A stretch of DNA of 64,000 bases from Branchipolynoe longqiensis (GCA_030323885.1 CM059199.1:41920590-41984589); one strand, 5' to 3'. Shown: positions 1 to 11,205, counted from the first letter of the stretch. Notes: generated by a model from the sequence alone, not told the origin. Numbers and translations are program-made.

Positions 1-26
1 TGTAGGGAAATCCAAATCGGTGATGT

Positions 27-366
27 TGGTTGGTTGTTGGAGTTTGCCGTCCTGGCAACATCTAAGGCCATATCAGGACGTGTACCGACTTGTGACAGTG
101 CACACACATGATGCCTTTATAATGTTGACCCACTGGTAGTCCAGGCTGCCAGCACCATGACCTGATATCCCACTCAGTCACATTATCTTGGCACTGAGCC
201 AACCAGTTCTTGCCCTATCCTATTAGTATTAATGCCGATCACCAGGCGACAAGTATACATTTTGGAGTCGTTGGTTTGACAATACCAGGGTTGCAACCTG
301 TGGGTTCGAATCCCACGATCTACCAACAAAGGGAGACGGAGGCTCAACTAATTCCGCCATCCCGTC
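27..366 (-). mobile_element. SINE-1 copy, head type A
   Basis: Near full-length copy of the main SINE family on the minus strand. The plus strand reads 3' tail (GGTTGGTTGTTGGAG), 3' hairpin, body, then the tRNA-like head with box B (GGTTCGAATCCCACG, about 300-315) and box A region (complement of CCATCCCGTC, end). Type A head with the TTGG-type tail. No clear target duplication. Confidence 0.85.
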
Positions 367-399
367 TGCTAACAGGTGATGTGTATTCCAAGTGCCTTG

Positions 400-1370
400 G
401 ATAGCACGCGTAGAATAATTCCTCACTATCCCACACCCACACACACAAACTGTAAACAGATTTGCTTGGATGATTTGTACACTCGGGAACCCTCCCCAAT
501 CCCCCCACCACTCAGACGCTATTTCCCTCAGTCATTCGCACAGTCACCAAGGCAGTTATTATCAAGTGCCTGGTGGTTAATAGACTACATCACGGTTCCA
601 GCGGCATGGTGCATTGTGGGATGCATCAGAGCAAAACAAAGCCGCGAGAAGCACATGGCACATGCTAATACACTGGGTGCAGCTATGAAATGTCCTAGTT
701 TATATAATAAATTAAGATATTAATCTTTTATCCAGCATTGCATTTACATCAATATAACCAGCACTTCTTATGCCATGTGCATTTAGATTTAGACAAATCT
801 AGGCACTCAGACTAGTGTTAGAGTCAGTTTTATTTATTGTATTCATGTTTTTATTTATATGCTATGGTTAATGACATATGTAGAAATAAAAAATGAGTAG
901 GGTTAATCAGATATTGGTTATATATTTCTTTGAAACAAGTTTTTGTTGACACATTTGACATTTTAATATTTAGAAAAAGAATTACTTCTGGCTAATCAAT
1001 GGTGATGTAAACAACAGCCTGTAAAGTGACTGAAATTGTCTGTTTCTTAGCTCAAGATGCTTAATTATGGAGAGTTGTGTCTTAAACATATTCATTATAT
1101 TATTATATTGCATCCTTCAATGCATGTTTATGCCAAATTGTTATGTATTTCTATTTATTTTGAATAAAATGCCAGTTTTGCCCTACCTGTATCGGCAAAC
1201 TCAATCGGCGTATGCCTTTACTTTGCTCCCAATGCCATTTTCAGCGCATGCACAGTCGGAACCGTGATGAAGTCTATTGTCGTCTGTTCAAATCGCATGC
1301 AGTTTGATGAGACTGGCATTCATTGAGTAACCTGACGCACACACACAGGCACACGCACACACATAAAGAA
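400..1370. other. Unannotated spacer
   Basis: No recognisable gene. AT-rich from 700 to 1200, with short ORFs of no coding character. A (CA)n-like stretch lies at 1336-1366, just before the next SINE. Confidence 0.5.
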
Positions 1371-1371
1371 T

Positions 1372-1702
1372 GCTCATTGGTTGTTGGAGTTTTACGTCAT
1401 GGCAACATCTAAGATCATATCAGGATGGGTACCGACGTGTGACAGTGCACACTCATGGCAACTTTATAGTGCTGCCCCACTGGGAAACCAAGCTGCCAGC
1501 AACAATACCCAATTTCCAATTCAGTCACATTATCCTGACACTGAGCCACCAGGTCCTAGCCCTATCCTAATAATGCCGAGCACCAGGGGCTAGGAAGCAA
1601 CAAGTATCAATCTTGAAGTCATTGGGTTAACTCGACCGGGAACCGAACTCCCGACCTTCCGCCTGCTAGGCCGCGCCCTATCAATTGGGTACCGCGCCCG
1701 AT
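1372..1702 (-). mobile_element. SINE-1 copy, head type B
   Basis: Minus-strand copy: GGTTGTTGGAGTTTTACG tail, hairpin remnant, body to GCCGAGCACC, then a head with CTCCCGACCTTCCGC and GCGCCCG at the end. The tail follows a short CA-rich run. Confidence 0.8.
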
Positions 1703-1744
1703 CACAAAGAATGCAGATAGCATCATCCGGGTATCAGAGAGTAT

Positions 1745-2140
1745 TGTCATGGCGGGTGATGAAAATGGGAAATATTGCGCCTAAAGCGGGACTCGAACCC
1801 ACATCTCTTTGCATTCCAGCACAATGTGATAACCATTAGACCACCTAGGCTCCCTGATATCACCACACTACCCATGCATACCTGTCTATGTGATTACTTA
1901 CCTGAGAGGTCAGTGCAGACTACTACACTCGCCCCCACTGGAATTGTAAGTTTTTTAAATGGTAATTTAATGCTTACAATTACATACATACAGACAATGC
2001 ACTAACACATACATACACAGGGTAGGCTCAACAACCATACAGTGTGTAGCTTGTACAGGATCCTGGTCATGGGACCAGTGTCATGACCTACCTGTCTATG
2101 TCGCTCCTTTCCTAAGAGGTCAGTGCAGACCACTACGCTA
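1745..2140 (-). mobile_element. SINE-2 copy (second tRNA-derived family)
   Basis: Minus-strand tRNA-like head: box A-like TAGGTGGTCTAATGG and box B GGTTCGAGTCC, ending in CTTTAGGCGCAATATTTCCC. A 250-bp body follows with CTGAGAGGTCAGTGCAGAC and a conserved segment around AGCTTGTACAGGATCCTGGT. The GAGAGGTCAGTGCAGAC motif occurs twice (about 1905 and 2118), so the unit may be partly duplicated. The same arrangement is at 7938-8260. Confidence 0.7.
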
Positions 2141-2269
2141 CTATTACACAGCAGCTAAAACAAGAGCAGAATAAACAAACGATCACTAAAATAAATTGTT
2201 TTCAAGTTTGGGAGTGCCACCTGAAGTGATAAGCCTGTGCGTCAGCGTAAGATGAACTTTCTTCTGTTT

Positions 2270-2666
2270 GAAACGCAATACTCAACATCAGGTGTTGAAA
2301 AGCGCTATCGGGTTTCCGTGTTTACAAGGACACTACAATCAAAGCGATTATCAAACCAAATATGATCGGTCAGCTTTAACCTCAATAGGAGGTGGAAGAC
2401 CCAAGGTGGAAGAGGAACAGTGTTTTTCCTTGTTGTTCCCTCAAAGTTGTTGCGGCGGAAGTATATAAAAATAGAGATAGATAGAGACATAGACATAATA
2501 TTTTATTCACAATCTCCATACTCAATACACAACCATTAATTAAGATGTTGACAGTAATAGACATTGTCTATGCCTACGGCTCTCTATGTCTATGTAGTAA
2601 AGGGAGCCACCTAGCAGTTAGGAATCCAACTAAAGTGGATTGGTTGGTAGTCCCGAAAGTCGAGAT

Positions 2667-2670
<4 letters not shown>
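2270..2670. other. Unannotated spacer
   Basis: No gene recognised. Contains GATAGATAGAGACATAGACATA near 2477 and no convincing ORF. Confidence 0.4.
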
Positions 2671-2705
<35 letters not shown>

Positions 2706-2706
2706 T

Positions 2707-2732
<26 letters not shown>
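2670..2732. repeat. (TC)n(TA)n compound microsatellite
   Basis: Pure TC repeats pass into TA repeats; there is no flanking gene. Confidence 0.9.
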
Positions 2733-2737
<5 letters not shown>

Positions 2738-2767
2738 ATTATCGCATTAATAAGCGATGGAGTGTTC

Positions 2768-2927
2768 TGATATCCCACTCAGTCACAGTATCCCTATCCT
2801 AATAATGCCGAGCGCCAGGCTAGGAAGCGATAAGTAATACTTTTTTTATAAGTCATTGGTTTTACTCGGCTGGGAATCGAACTCCCGACCTTCCGCACGG
2901 GAAGCCTGCGCTCTACCTACCCGTGAG
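2768..2927 (-). mobile_element. SINE-1 fragment, head type B
   Basis: Head-proximal half of a minus-strand copy: body from CTGATATCCCACTCAGTCAC, then CTCCCGACCTTCCGCACGG and AAGCCTGCGCTCTACC. The 3' half is missing. This head segment is the closest local match to the 27-bp minisatellite unit at 42 kb. Confidence 0.8.
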
Positions 2928-3177
2928 GGGGGATTGGGAGGGGGAGCGAGGGGCCCGATTCAGTATACAGCCTGAAGGAATAATATATGACAATAACCTG
3001 AACACATGATGGATTTCACTTAGAAAGAGCACCCGTTATATGAATAGGGTATGAAGCAGGGCACACGGTTCATTCTGAATCCGCAGTGTAACATGACTCG
3101 GCGGTTCTGCCAAAGGATTTAGGTGCAGGTGTACTAAGTGCTACTGCTTCCAACACTAGTGAACCACGTTCTCAAGC

Positions 3178-3480
3178 GTGGTGTGGTGGTGGTGGTGTGG
3201 TGGTGTGGTGTGGTGTGGTGGTGTGGTGTGGTGGTGTAGTCGTGATGCGGTGGTGTGGTGGTGGTGGTGTGGTGGTGGTGGTGTGGTGGTGGTGGTGTGG
3301 TGGTGGTGGTGTGGTGGTCTAGTGGTGAGGCGGTGGCGTGGTGGTAGTGTGTTGGTGGTGTGGTGGTGGTGTGGTGGTGGTGTGGTGGTGGCATGGTGTG
3401 GTGGTGGGATGATGGTGGTGTAGATGTGTGGTTGTTTGGTGGTTTGGTGCTATGGCGATGTGCTGGCGAGGTGTTGTGTC
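3178..3480. repeat. GTGGTGGTGT-type array
   Basis: About 300 bp of GTGGTN and GTGTGGTGGT repeats on the plus strand with strong strand asymmetry (G+T). Open frames here (His/Thr/Pro on minus, Trp/Val/Gly on plus) are by-products of the repeat. Confidence 0.9.
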
Positions 3481-3599
3481 TGTGTGAGGATATGTCAAAG
3501 GGGTGGTGTGGTGGTTTGATGATGTGGTGGTGTGGTTGTGTGGCAGTGTTTGACGGCATGGTGGTGTGGTACTGTGGTGTGTGCTGGCGTGGTGGTGTG

Positions 3600-4055
3600 G
3601 CGGCGTATTGCTGGTGGCGGAGATGGTACTGCTGGTTGTGGAGATGGTACTGCTGGTGGTAGAGATGATACTACTGGTGGTGGATATGGTACTGCTGGTG
3701 GTAGAGGTGGTACTGCTGGTGGTAGAGATGATACTACTGGTGTGGATATGGTACTGCTGGTGGTGGAGATGGTACTGCTGGTAGTGGATATGGTACTGCT
3801 GGCGGTGGAGATGGTACTGATGGTGGTGGAGATCGTACTGCTGATGGCGGAGATGATACTGCTGATGTCGGATATGGTGGTACTTCTGGTGGTGGAGATC
3901 GTACTGCTGGTGGTGGACATGGTACTGCTGGTGGTGGAGATCGTACTGCTGATGGCGGAGATGATACTGCTGATGTCGGATATGGAGGTACTTCTGGTGG
4001 TGGATATTGTACTGCTGGTGGTGAATATGGTACCACTGGTGGTGGCAGTGGTGCT
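3600..4055. repeat. 21-bp minisatellite with higher-order structure
   Basis: Unit close to GGTGGTGGAGATGGTACTGC plus one base, repeated about 20 times. A roughly 113-bp block containing GATCGTACTGCTGATGGCGG and GCTGATGTCGGATATGG recurs at about 3829 and 3942, a higher-order repeat. The unit length divides by three, so several frames stay open; none looks like a real protein. Confidence 0.9.
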
Positions 4056-4139
4056 GGTACTGTTGGCCCAGGCTACATCAACAGGGTCATGCATCATGTA
4101 GGTACGACAATGTCACGTTTAGCACCATTGAGCACTCCA

Positions 4140-4270
4140 TTAGGTTAGGGTCATATAAGGTACAGAGTGGAGAGGGAGGGGCTGGAATTGGGGGAGTGGC
4201 GAGGCGGGATGGGAGGGATGGGGGAGGGCGAGGGGCGGATGGGGAGCCTGGAAGTGAGGCTGCTGGGTTG
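4140..4270. repeat. GGGA-rich tract
   Basis: Purine-rich low-complexity tract (GGGGGAGTGG, GGGATGGGAGGGATGGGGG), non-coding. Confidence 0.6.
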
Positions 4271-4443
4271 AGGTGCTAAAAGGGGTCTGTTCAATAACCA
4301 GTGACAGCAGTATTGCATCAGCCTGATAGCACCAATACACCACATAACCTTCAAGTTGTATACTCCAATAGATTTTGAATTTCACCCATGTTTCCTTTTA
4401 GATAAATATATTATGCTAAGTTGCATAATCGAGGTTATATTAA

Positions 4444-4991
4444 AGGTGCATAATTCGATGAAGCATACTTTTGTCACAACCACAATAATTTTCTAATTTT
4501 GATTATATATATATATAGAGGCATTTATTAAGCATTTGTTGTCACATAGAAGGGAGCAATACACGAATTTAATAGAACCAGTTTCTGCTGTAGCCTATGC
4601 TTTAAGAGTTTTGGTGTGCTTCCCAGAATTAATATAGCATATTTTACTTTTTTTGTTGGTACATTGGTTGTTTAAGCAGGGGAAATTTCAGTCGCAGACG
4701 ACTGGTGTTCCTTATTCCACTGCTCCTTGCCCTATCCTAGTAATGCTGAGTGTCTGGCTAGGAAGCGACACATATCAATTTTTAAGTCATTGGTTTGACT
4801 CAACCAGGATTCGAACCAACGATCCCACGATCTACCAACACGGGAGACGGACGCTTCACATATCTCAAAAGTTAACTGTTTAAAATAAAAAAAAGGTGCT
4901 TCAAACTAGAGTATGGTATATAGTAACAATCAATTGAATATATTTATCTCAGAAAAATTAGAGAAACTCAAGACCATCGGACTATAACATT
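4444..4991. mobile_element. TTAA-target MITE, split by a SINE
   Basis: Non-autonomous TIR element with TTAA at both edges (4440-4443, 4992-4995). Ends resemble AGCTGCATAGTCCGATGAAA and its complement. Internal landmarks (GGCATTTATTAAGCATTTG, TTATCTCAGAAAAA) match the copies at 8.97-9.35, 31.18-32.52, 34.99-35.34 and 36.17-36.8 kb. A SINE-1 copy interrupts it at 4655-4868. TTAA targets are used by piggyBac and Kolobok transposases; the source here is not determined. Confidence 0.75.
4655..4868 (-). mobile_element. SINE-1 short-form copy
   Basis: Minus-strand copy with head A (CCCACGATCTACCAACACGGG) and a proximal body. After CTCCTTGCCC it switches to an alternative 3' part (TTCCACTGCTCC, AGCAGGGGAAATTTCAG) instead of the usual hairpin and tail. 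The same alternative end is seen at 11.8, 14.8 and 61.9 kb, defining a short subfamily. Confidence 0.7.
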
Positions 4992-5174
4992 TTAATTTAA
5001 TACAATTGTACGAGGAATGCCGTATTTAATAGAGTGTTCTGACTTGGAATCTCCCAATTGAATTATAGAACAGAAAGGAAAAGGTCTAGCTAAGCACCCA
5101 TTTCCCAATTCTGAATTATAGTGTAAATGCCTATGGATGAAATACCAGTGCCTTAGCTTTGGGAAATGTGTATA

Positions 5175-5500
5175 CAGTACAACCCCGTTAAACCAAGCTC
5201 GGTTAAACCAAATGATCAGTTAATCCAAACTTTTTTCGGCGGCCCGGCAAAATACTACCATTTATCATATACAAAAAGTTAGTTAAACCAAAGTCGGTTA
5301 ATCCAAATTATCGGTTAATCCAAACAAAATTGTCAGGCCCCAGGCCACTTCCGGTATGGTTAAACCAAACTTTCATGGGTTATAAGGTCATCTGAGACTT
5401 TTTTATATGATAAATGGAAGTATTTTGCTGGGCCGCCGAATAAAGTTTGGATTAACCAATCGTTTGGTTTAACTGAGCTTGGTTTAACTGGGTTATATTG
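5175..5500. mobile_element. Foldback TIR element, CAGTA type
   Basis: Two arms of about 105 bp (CAGTACAACCCCGTTAAACC at left; its complement at right) enclose about 115 bp. TA dinucleotides flank both ends (5173-5174, 5501-5502). TIR and TA target are like pogo/Tigger-group MITEs. Arms carry internal repeats of GGTTAAACCAA and GGTTAATCCAAAC. Confidence 0.75.
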
Positions 5501-5680
5501 TATATACATAAAAAACAATAATACAAGTGTCCACATACATTGTATATTGCGTTCATAATGCACCTGCGTTTTTGCCAAAGCCAAGCCAAAGTCGAAGCCA
5601 AAGCTCGGTTAAACCAATGATCGGTTAATCCAAACAAATTTCTTGGGTCCCTTCAAGTTTGGTTTAACGGGGTTATACTG
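5501..5680. mobile_element. Third foldback arm, outer end of a composite
   Basis: A further arm (GCTCGGTTAAACCAATGATC to CGGGGTTATACTG) ends at a TA. It pairs with the left end at 5175 better than the inner right end does, so 5175-5680 may be one element with an internally duplicated end or two nested copies. Short direct repeats (near 5127 and 5706, both AATGCCTATGGATGAAAT) flank the whole. Confidence 0.55.
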
Positions 5681-5759
5681 TATTATGATCAATGAATATG
5701 TACAATGCCTATGGATGAAATGCCATTGACTTAGCATTGAGAAATGTACATATTATAAT

Positions 5760-6765
5760 GAATGAATATTCTCAACAAAAATAAATGCTAACCTTAAATA
5801 TATTTAAACTGAAAACACGCGAACATAATGATGGTGTCCACGTTGAAATGTTAATAGACTTCAGTCTTAAATTAAAATTACTATATTCTTCTATGAACAG
5901 ATGAAACACAAATGTTCAATAACTGTGTCAGTATCAACGCTACATATATAATAGTTAATCTACGTGAATTTGAAGCTCCTGACAATATTATGCTTTCATG
6001 AGATTCTGCAACTTGGATGCAAATTGGAGAAGACGTGGGTTAATGGGATCACTGCTTCCGCTCCTAATTCACACATGCTCTGTACTATGGCACTAAACAT
6101 CGTCATATATAAGGGTCATTCTCTGAAAGTGGACACTACACTCTGCCATGGAGACCAACTGTGAAAACATCCCAAATAATAACAGAAAACATTCCAAGTC
6201 ATAATGTGATGGTCCACGGACTTCCACACTGCCACACACTCATGGAAGAATGCCAAGATTTAGTAACAGTATGCTTCAACTGGTTTATTCCAAACCTATC
6301 CGCTCTCCGCAGTGTCAACAGTCAAGTGACCCGCCCCCTAACTCGTGAGGTCCCACGTCACCTCTATAGGTGGGTGGGGAGTGTGCTAGCCACACGCAGG
6401 AGAGGGCAGCCCCAGTCAGGGCTCTGCCCAGTGACTAGCATGCCGCCACCTAGTGTAACTGCGTAGGTGTAGGGTGTAGTGTCTGCTGCCACCGCGTGGT
6501 AGTGGAGCTCATGTACAGACTACTACAATAACATAATCCATATTCACATGAAGGTTTACATATTTTCGATTTTTGATTTGTATCTCATGATCATATTTAG
6601 TTATTTACCATTACTGCTAGTTCATAGAATGGAGTGTCACAAGTCCAAGCTAAAATATTAAACCCAATTATCCATAAATTTACTGAGAGCGTCGTGGTCA
6701 TGGCGAAATTATCATAATCTCTGTAAGTTCTTAAAATTAATAAAATGTTTTGAACCTATTAATGA
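5760..6765. other. Unannotated spacer
   Basis: Mostly AT-rich. A GC-richer stretch at 6330-6530 (CCCACGTCACCTCTATAGG, GTGCTAGCCACACGCAGG) has no homology I recognise. A 40-bp SINE-1 3' end fragment (TTGCCAGGACGTAAAACTCC) lies at 6769-6805. Confidence 0.45.
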
Positions 6766-7025
6766 AGACGTTGCCAGGACGTAAAACTCCAACAACCAAC
6801 CAACATCTAACCTGTTAAGGATATCGTGTTCTAGATTATGAAAGTCACTAGTAAACGGGTAGATCACATACTCTTATGGGAATCGCTCCGCTCACCCCCC
6901 CCCCCCCCCCACCCATCCCACCTGCTCCATACCCACACACAGTCCCTGTGGGGTCTAAACTCTTTGTCACAGCTCCATCAAGCCATTTATACACATTAGG
7001 GAGAGCACCATATCAGATGTACATA

Positions 7026-7264
7026 TGAAGAGTTCAGGCGCAAAACCATGTAAACGCCAATCCAAAAATGTAGTTTAAATAAAATATTTTTACCTGAAAA
7101 TAATTTTAAAGCTCATTAATTCCACTTTTCATATTATTACATGGTTATGCAGCAATGAACCAAGGAATAGTATTAAAACAAAATTAACCTTTTGAAGGTT
7201 TGATTCCAATAATTATCTAAATCTTTGTATTGGCATTTACGTGGTTTTGCGCATGAACTCTTCA
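7026..7264. mobile_element. 240-bp MITE with about 45-bp TIRs
   Basis: TIR begins TGAAGAGTTCAGGCGCAAAA, continues with CCATGTAAACGCCAATCC, and is mirrored at the right end. The internal part is AT-rich (TTTGAAGGTTTGATTCCAAT). Related copies at 16,674 and 47,968. Superfamily unknown; the edges suggest an AT or TA target. Confidence 0.75.
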
Positions 7265-7491
7265 TGCGCCATACAATCTGCAATAACATCCGATTCAGTT
7301 AAATTAATATTACTAACTAACCGGCGACGAATACCAGCCAAATTTTCCCGTGAACTTAATTTTGAAAAATAATGTAATTCTTCATTTAGTCTCATCCCAA
7401 CTAGGCATTGTACTGTCGAGAAATATATTTCTATTGCAAATTCTTGGGTGCGAATGCGAGTGGGAGCGACCGCCCGTAGTTAGAGTCTGGG

Positions 7492-7668
7492 CCAATGGTG
7501 GCGCCACCAGTACCAAGATCTAAGATACGGAGTGAATACATCGAGAATAGTGGTTTGTAGATAATGAATAGAACAATTAATGATAACAATTCCCTTCCAC
7601 GCCTTTATACTCGCATAACGCTTATACATCACACACACAAAGATATATATATATATATATATATATAT

Positions 7669-7709
<41 letters not shown>
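7492..7709. repeat. Dispersed hairpin module plus (TA)n
   Basis: Contains GGTGGCGCCACCAG, then about 90 bp on CCTTCCACGCCTTTATACTC and GCATAACGCTTATACATCAC, running into (TA)n. One of about nine copies of this module. Confidence 0.6.
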
Positions 7710-7712
<3 letters not shown>

Positions 7713-7900
7713 TAAAACCTCTATAACCGACGACCTCCACAGATCAACTATTCACCTATATTGATTCCTTTATTTGGGTCCCAAATGCTCGCCCATACAA
7801 TACTATTGTAACGATAAAAAAACACCCTAAACCGATCACCACCCTAAATGGACCATTTAAAGTCGGTCCCATGGTCGGTGGATTTAAAGAGGGTTTACTG
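7710..7900. mobile_element. CAGTAAAACCTCT TIR element (pogo-like)
   Basis: Left end CAGTAAAACCTCTATAACCG and right end GAGGGTTTACTG are inverted. Interior holds CATTTAAAGTCGGTCCCATG, shared with the copy at 21,606. Inserted directly after a (TA)n run, with TA at 7708-7709. Confidence 0.7.
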
Positions 7901-7937
7901 AATATATATTTATGAGAGCATTTATATATATATATAT

Positions 7938-8260
7938 GTTGGAGGGGGTCATGAAAATGGGAAATATTGTGCCTAGAGCGAGACTCGAACCCACATCTAT
8001 TTGCATTCCTGACTAGTGTGCTAACCGTTACACCACCTAGGCTCCCTGACATCAACACACTACCCACACCTACCTGTGTCTATGTGGCTCCTTGCCTGAG
8101 AGGTCAGTGCAGACTAGTACACTCGTCCCCCTGGAATTGTAAGTTGGTTAATGCTTACAATTACATACATATGGGCAATGCGCTTACATATACATACAAG
8201 GTGTAGGTTCAACAACTATACAGCATGTAGCTTGTACAGGATCCTAGTCACGGGACCAGT
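7938..8260 (-). mobile_element. SINE-2 copy
   Basis: Head with box B complement GACTCGAACCCACATC and box A complement ACACCACCTAGGCTCC. Body GAGAGGTCAGTGCAGAC to AGCTTGTACAGGATCCTAGT as at 1745-2140. A second, degraded head-proximal copy follows directly. Confidence 0.7.
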
Positions 8261-8261
8261 G

Positions 8262-8425
8262 TCATAGGGGTGATGAAAATGCAAAATATTGTGCATAGAG
8301 CTCGACTCCAACCCCACATTTTTTCACATTCTGGGCCAGTGTGCTAACCATCACACCACCTAGGCTCCCTGATGTCACCACACTACCCACCTCCCTGTAT
8401 ATGTGGCTCCTAGATAACTAGAACA
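8262..8425 (-). mobile_element. SINE-2 fragment
   Basis: GGTGATGAAAATGCAAAATATTG then a degraded box B and TCACACCACCTAGGCTCCC; the body stops at GTGGCTCC. Head-to-tail with the previous copy. Confidence 0.6.
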
Positions 8426-8755
8426 TCTAATGTAGATCGGTACGTACCCTGACTTTAACATTCTGGACTACAACTTTGAATTGAGGTGGACATATTCAGC
8501 ATTCGAAACAAACTACCACTGATATGGTCATTTATTCTTTTAATTTCAGGAAGGTTCATCAATTGGAAGAGGGTGTACCCTTGAAATTAGAAATGGCATG
8601 AATTGGGTAGTATTTGTGTCCTCTGACGGGTCTGGATTTATGGGCAACCACCCTTGGTGGTCTAAGTATGTGACGCGTCATCATGGGTCATTGCACTGTA
8701 CACAACCTACCAAAATGCGCAATTTCAAATACAATTATAATTAGTTTTTATATTG
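8426..8755. other. Unannotated spacer
   Basis: No gene, TIR or tandem array seen. Confidence 0.4.
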
Positions 8756-8756
8756 T

Positions 8757-8936
8757 TGTGGCGCTGACAAAAATGGGAAATGTTGTGTTTAGAGGAGGAC
8801 TCGAACCCCCACTTCAGGCCTGGTCTCCCAGTGGGGCAGCACTATAAAGTCACCATGAGTACTGACTGTCACAAGTCAGTACCTCTTCTGATATGACCTT
8901 AACTGTTGTTAGGACGTAAAATAACAACAAGCAACA
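8757..8936. mobile_element. SINE-2 remnant fused to SINE-1 3' half
   Basis: GGCGCTGACAAAAATGGG and GACTCGAACCCCCAC are a SINE-2 head remnant (minus). From 8817 GGCCTGGTCTCCCAGTGGGG starts a plus-strand SINE-1 3' half ending in ACGTAAAATAACAACAAG. The join is abrupt. Confidence 0.6.
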
Positions 8937-9010
8937 ATGTACAAAATAAGTTGACCATATTAGAGAAGTGGAATTAAAATATTTCTATGTTGTCTAATGT
9001 TGGTAGTTAT

Positions 9011-9346
9011 TTAAAGTTGAATTTCTGTATTTTTTATGAGATAAATATATTAGATTGATCACTAGTATCTACTTTACATTAGTTCAAAGTTACTTTTATT
9101 TTAAATGGTCAACTTTTTAGATATTTTGAGTGCAAACATGGAAAATTAGTTTTGGCAGGCTGCCAAAACTCTGACACCATAGACTTCTGCAGTAACAGGT
9201 TCTGTTAAATTGACTCAGTATTCCCTTCTACGCAGAAACAAATGCGTAATAAGTGCATCAGTATCTAAGTTTGATATGTCAAATCAAATCTAGATAATTG
9301 GTTTGGTTTTGAAAATTGGATATTTCATCAGACTATGCCGCTTTAA
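9011..9346 (-). mobile_element. TTAA-target MITE copy
   Basis: Minus-orientation copy of the TTAA family. Right edge CATCAGACTATGCCGCTTTAA, left edge TTAAAGTTG followed by a small end deletion. Internal palindrome-like TTTTGGCAGGCTGCCAAAACT matches TTTTGGCAAGCTTGCCAAAACT at 35.17 kb. Confidence 0.7.
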
Positions 9347-9405
9347 TCAAATCCTCTGACGCGAGTGATGTTTTCAGGGTATACAAGTACCGCGGAGCAC
9401 CGGAG

Positions 9406-9520
9406 GTGGCGCCACCAGTCATGACACATCAAGGAGGCAGTACAGTGTATCGTGTAATGATAATAATAATAGGGAAATAATTTCCTTCCACGCCTTTATA
9501 CTCGCATAATGTGTTATACA

Positions 9521-9580
<60 letters not shown>
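9406..9580. repeat. Dispersed hairpin module plus (TA)n
   Basis: GGTGGCGCCACCAGTC, GAGGCAGTACAGTGTATC, then CCTTCCACGCCTTTATACTC, GCATAATGTGTTATACATC and a 50-bp (TA)n run. Same order and orientation as at 7.49 kb. Confidence 0.6.
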
Positions 9581-9581
<1 letters not shown>

Positions 9582-9898
9582 AGCATTATATAACACTAAC
9601 ACACGCAAAACAAGATGTCCCACCAGGAATATCGATATCTTTCCTTTAGCTATATGTGCATATATATTGGGTCTGCGATGAAGAAATGCCACTGCTTCTA
9701 TGCAGCCAGCAGTGTATGTATGGTAATGTGAATCCTTTGGTTTCTAGCTGGATCAATGATACACTAGCACGAGGCAGCAGGCAAATTGGGTTTCCTGCAC
9801 ACACAGGTGCATGCACAAAGTCGCAGCAGTTCCTGGCCACACACCCACCAACATTTGCGATAGTGACAACATCATCCCTCTTTTAACAAGGAATACAA

Positions 9899-10125
9899 AC
9901 AAAATTGTTTTATTTAACGACACCTCTGGAGTACATTGATTTTTATCATCGGCTATTGGACGTCAAACATTTGGTTATTCTGACACATTTATATTTCTTT
10001 TGAGGAAACCTGCTGCCACCACATAGGCTGTTCTTTCCGATAAGAAGCAAGGGGTCTTTTATATGTGCTTTCCCACAGACAGGACAGCACATACCACAGT
10101 GTAAAAATACACTGATTTTCAGTTA
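9899..10125 (-). mobile_element. SINE-3 3' half (mollusc-type SINE)
   Basis: TTGTTTTATTTAACGACACC, ATCATCGGCTATTGGACGTC, AGCAAGGGGTCTTTTATATG and CCCACAGACAGGACAGCACA are landmarks of a SINE I recall as abundant in molluscs. The head half appears at 11,050-11,205, so about 920 bp seem inserted between the halves. Confidence 0.7.
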
Positions 10126-10381
10126 AGAATTATATATTTGCAGAGAGCATTATTATTCTTGGGCGACGGAGTGGGGACAATGCTAGGCAAACTAAACGCA
10201 ACGGTATCCCACTCCCAGTGTACATAATAATAAGTGATGTGAAATATATGTTATATATGATGCCTGAGATTACTGAAGCGATGTTCCTATATAAGAAGAC
10301 TGTACATGTTTATTGACATGTTTCTCTATGCATCCATAAGGAGTGCAAATGGGAGAAAAAGTCATATTAACAGAGATCTAT
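10126..10381. other. Insert or spacer inside SINE-3
   Basis: Sequence of unknown nature between the SINE-3 half and the LTR-like segment. Confidence 0.35.
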
Positions 10382-10984
10382 TGTAACTGTTGCAACTACC
10401 TGTTCACCCATGACCATGGGGCGGGCCCACCACAGCCTCATTTGCATATGCACTCAGGGCACCACCTGGATCTGAGTTGAGTGACAGCCACCTCCACTGG
10501 GGGTTGGCTCCCACCCCAGCTGTGGGGATGCCTGGTTGGCTGACTGTGGGACTGCCCAGTCACCTACACCACCTTGGCTCTCTGACCACACTAGCCTCAT
10601 TTTGAGATTCATTAATTATTCAAGATTCTGCTTCAGACACACTGAAGAGAGATCGCTCTACTCCTGGCTCTTGACTGAGACACACCTACTCTTGAGCAGG
10701 AACCCCAGACCTAGGCAAATTCAGATATTCCAATTGAGTGTGTACACAGCCATCAGACTCCTGTCCCATGGACTGTAGGCACTGCTTTCTATACAGGCTA
10801 AATTAGTAATGAGGTACTGTGTGGACAGAAGGTAAGGAGTGTGGATGATATGTCACTGGTAGGTGGACAGGAGTTGATGCCAATAAAGCACAACTTCTCC
10901 ACTGTTTATCTGTGTGACTTGTCTTCATTCTTCCTTAGTATTGGTTACTGAGTTGATAGTCGGTATTTGAATCACAGCATCACA
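10382..10984 (+). mobile_element. Possible solo LTR-like segment
   Basis: Starts TGTAACTGTTGCAACTACC, has a polyadenylation signal (CCAATAAAGCACAAC, about 10,880) followed by TCTGTGTGACTTGTCTTC, and ends ...ATCACAGCATCACA. It sits inside a split SINE-3. TG...CA ends, size and position of AATAAA fit a solo LTR, but no target duplication is visible, so this is tentative. Confidence 0.3.
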
Positions 10985-11049
10985 GGTAATATGAAGAGGG
11001 AGAGTTTTTAATATTATCTGGTGTCCCAAACGCGGCCGGGGCATTCAGA

Positions 11050-11205
11050 AATATTAGAACAGACTTTGATGAACCAGTTATGGATCACTGGTTCGGATGG
11101 AAAATAGCCCAAACTGCAAATGGGTCAACTGATCAGGACCGATCGCATGACCCATACCTTCACAGGTGGACACTTTACTGCCTGAGCTACATCCGCCCCC
11201 CAACA
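11050..11205 (-). mobile_element. SINE-3 head half
   Basis: CTTTGATGAACCAGTTATGG, ATAGCCCAAACTGCAAATGG and the tRNA-like end (CCTGAGCTACATCCGCCCCC) continue the copy begun at 9,899. Confidence 0.65.

Noticed and set aside
1775..1860. Second tRNA-like segment
   Set aside because: Repeats at 7.97, 8.3, 16.2 and 17.1 kb with a common body, so it is a SINE-2 head.
3134..4101. 141-, 189- and 200-aa frames
   Set aside because: GTGGTN and 21-bp tandem repeats.
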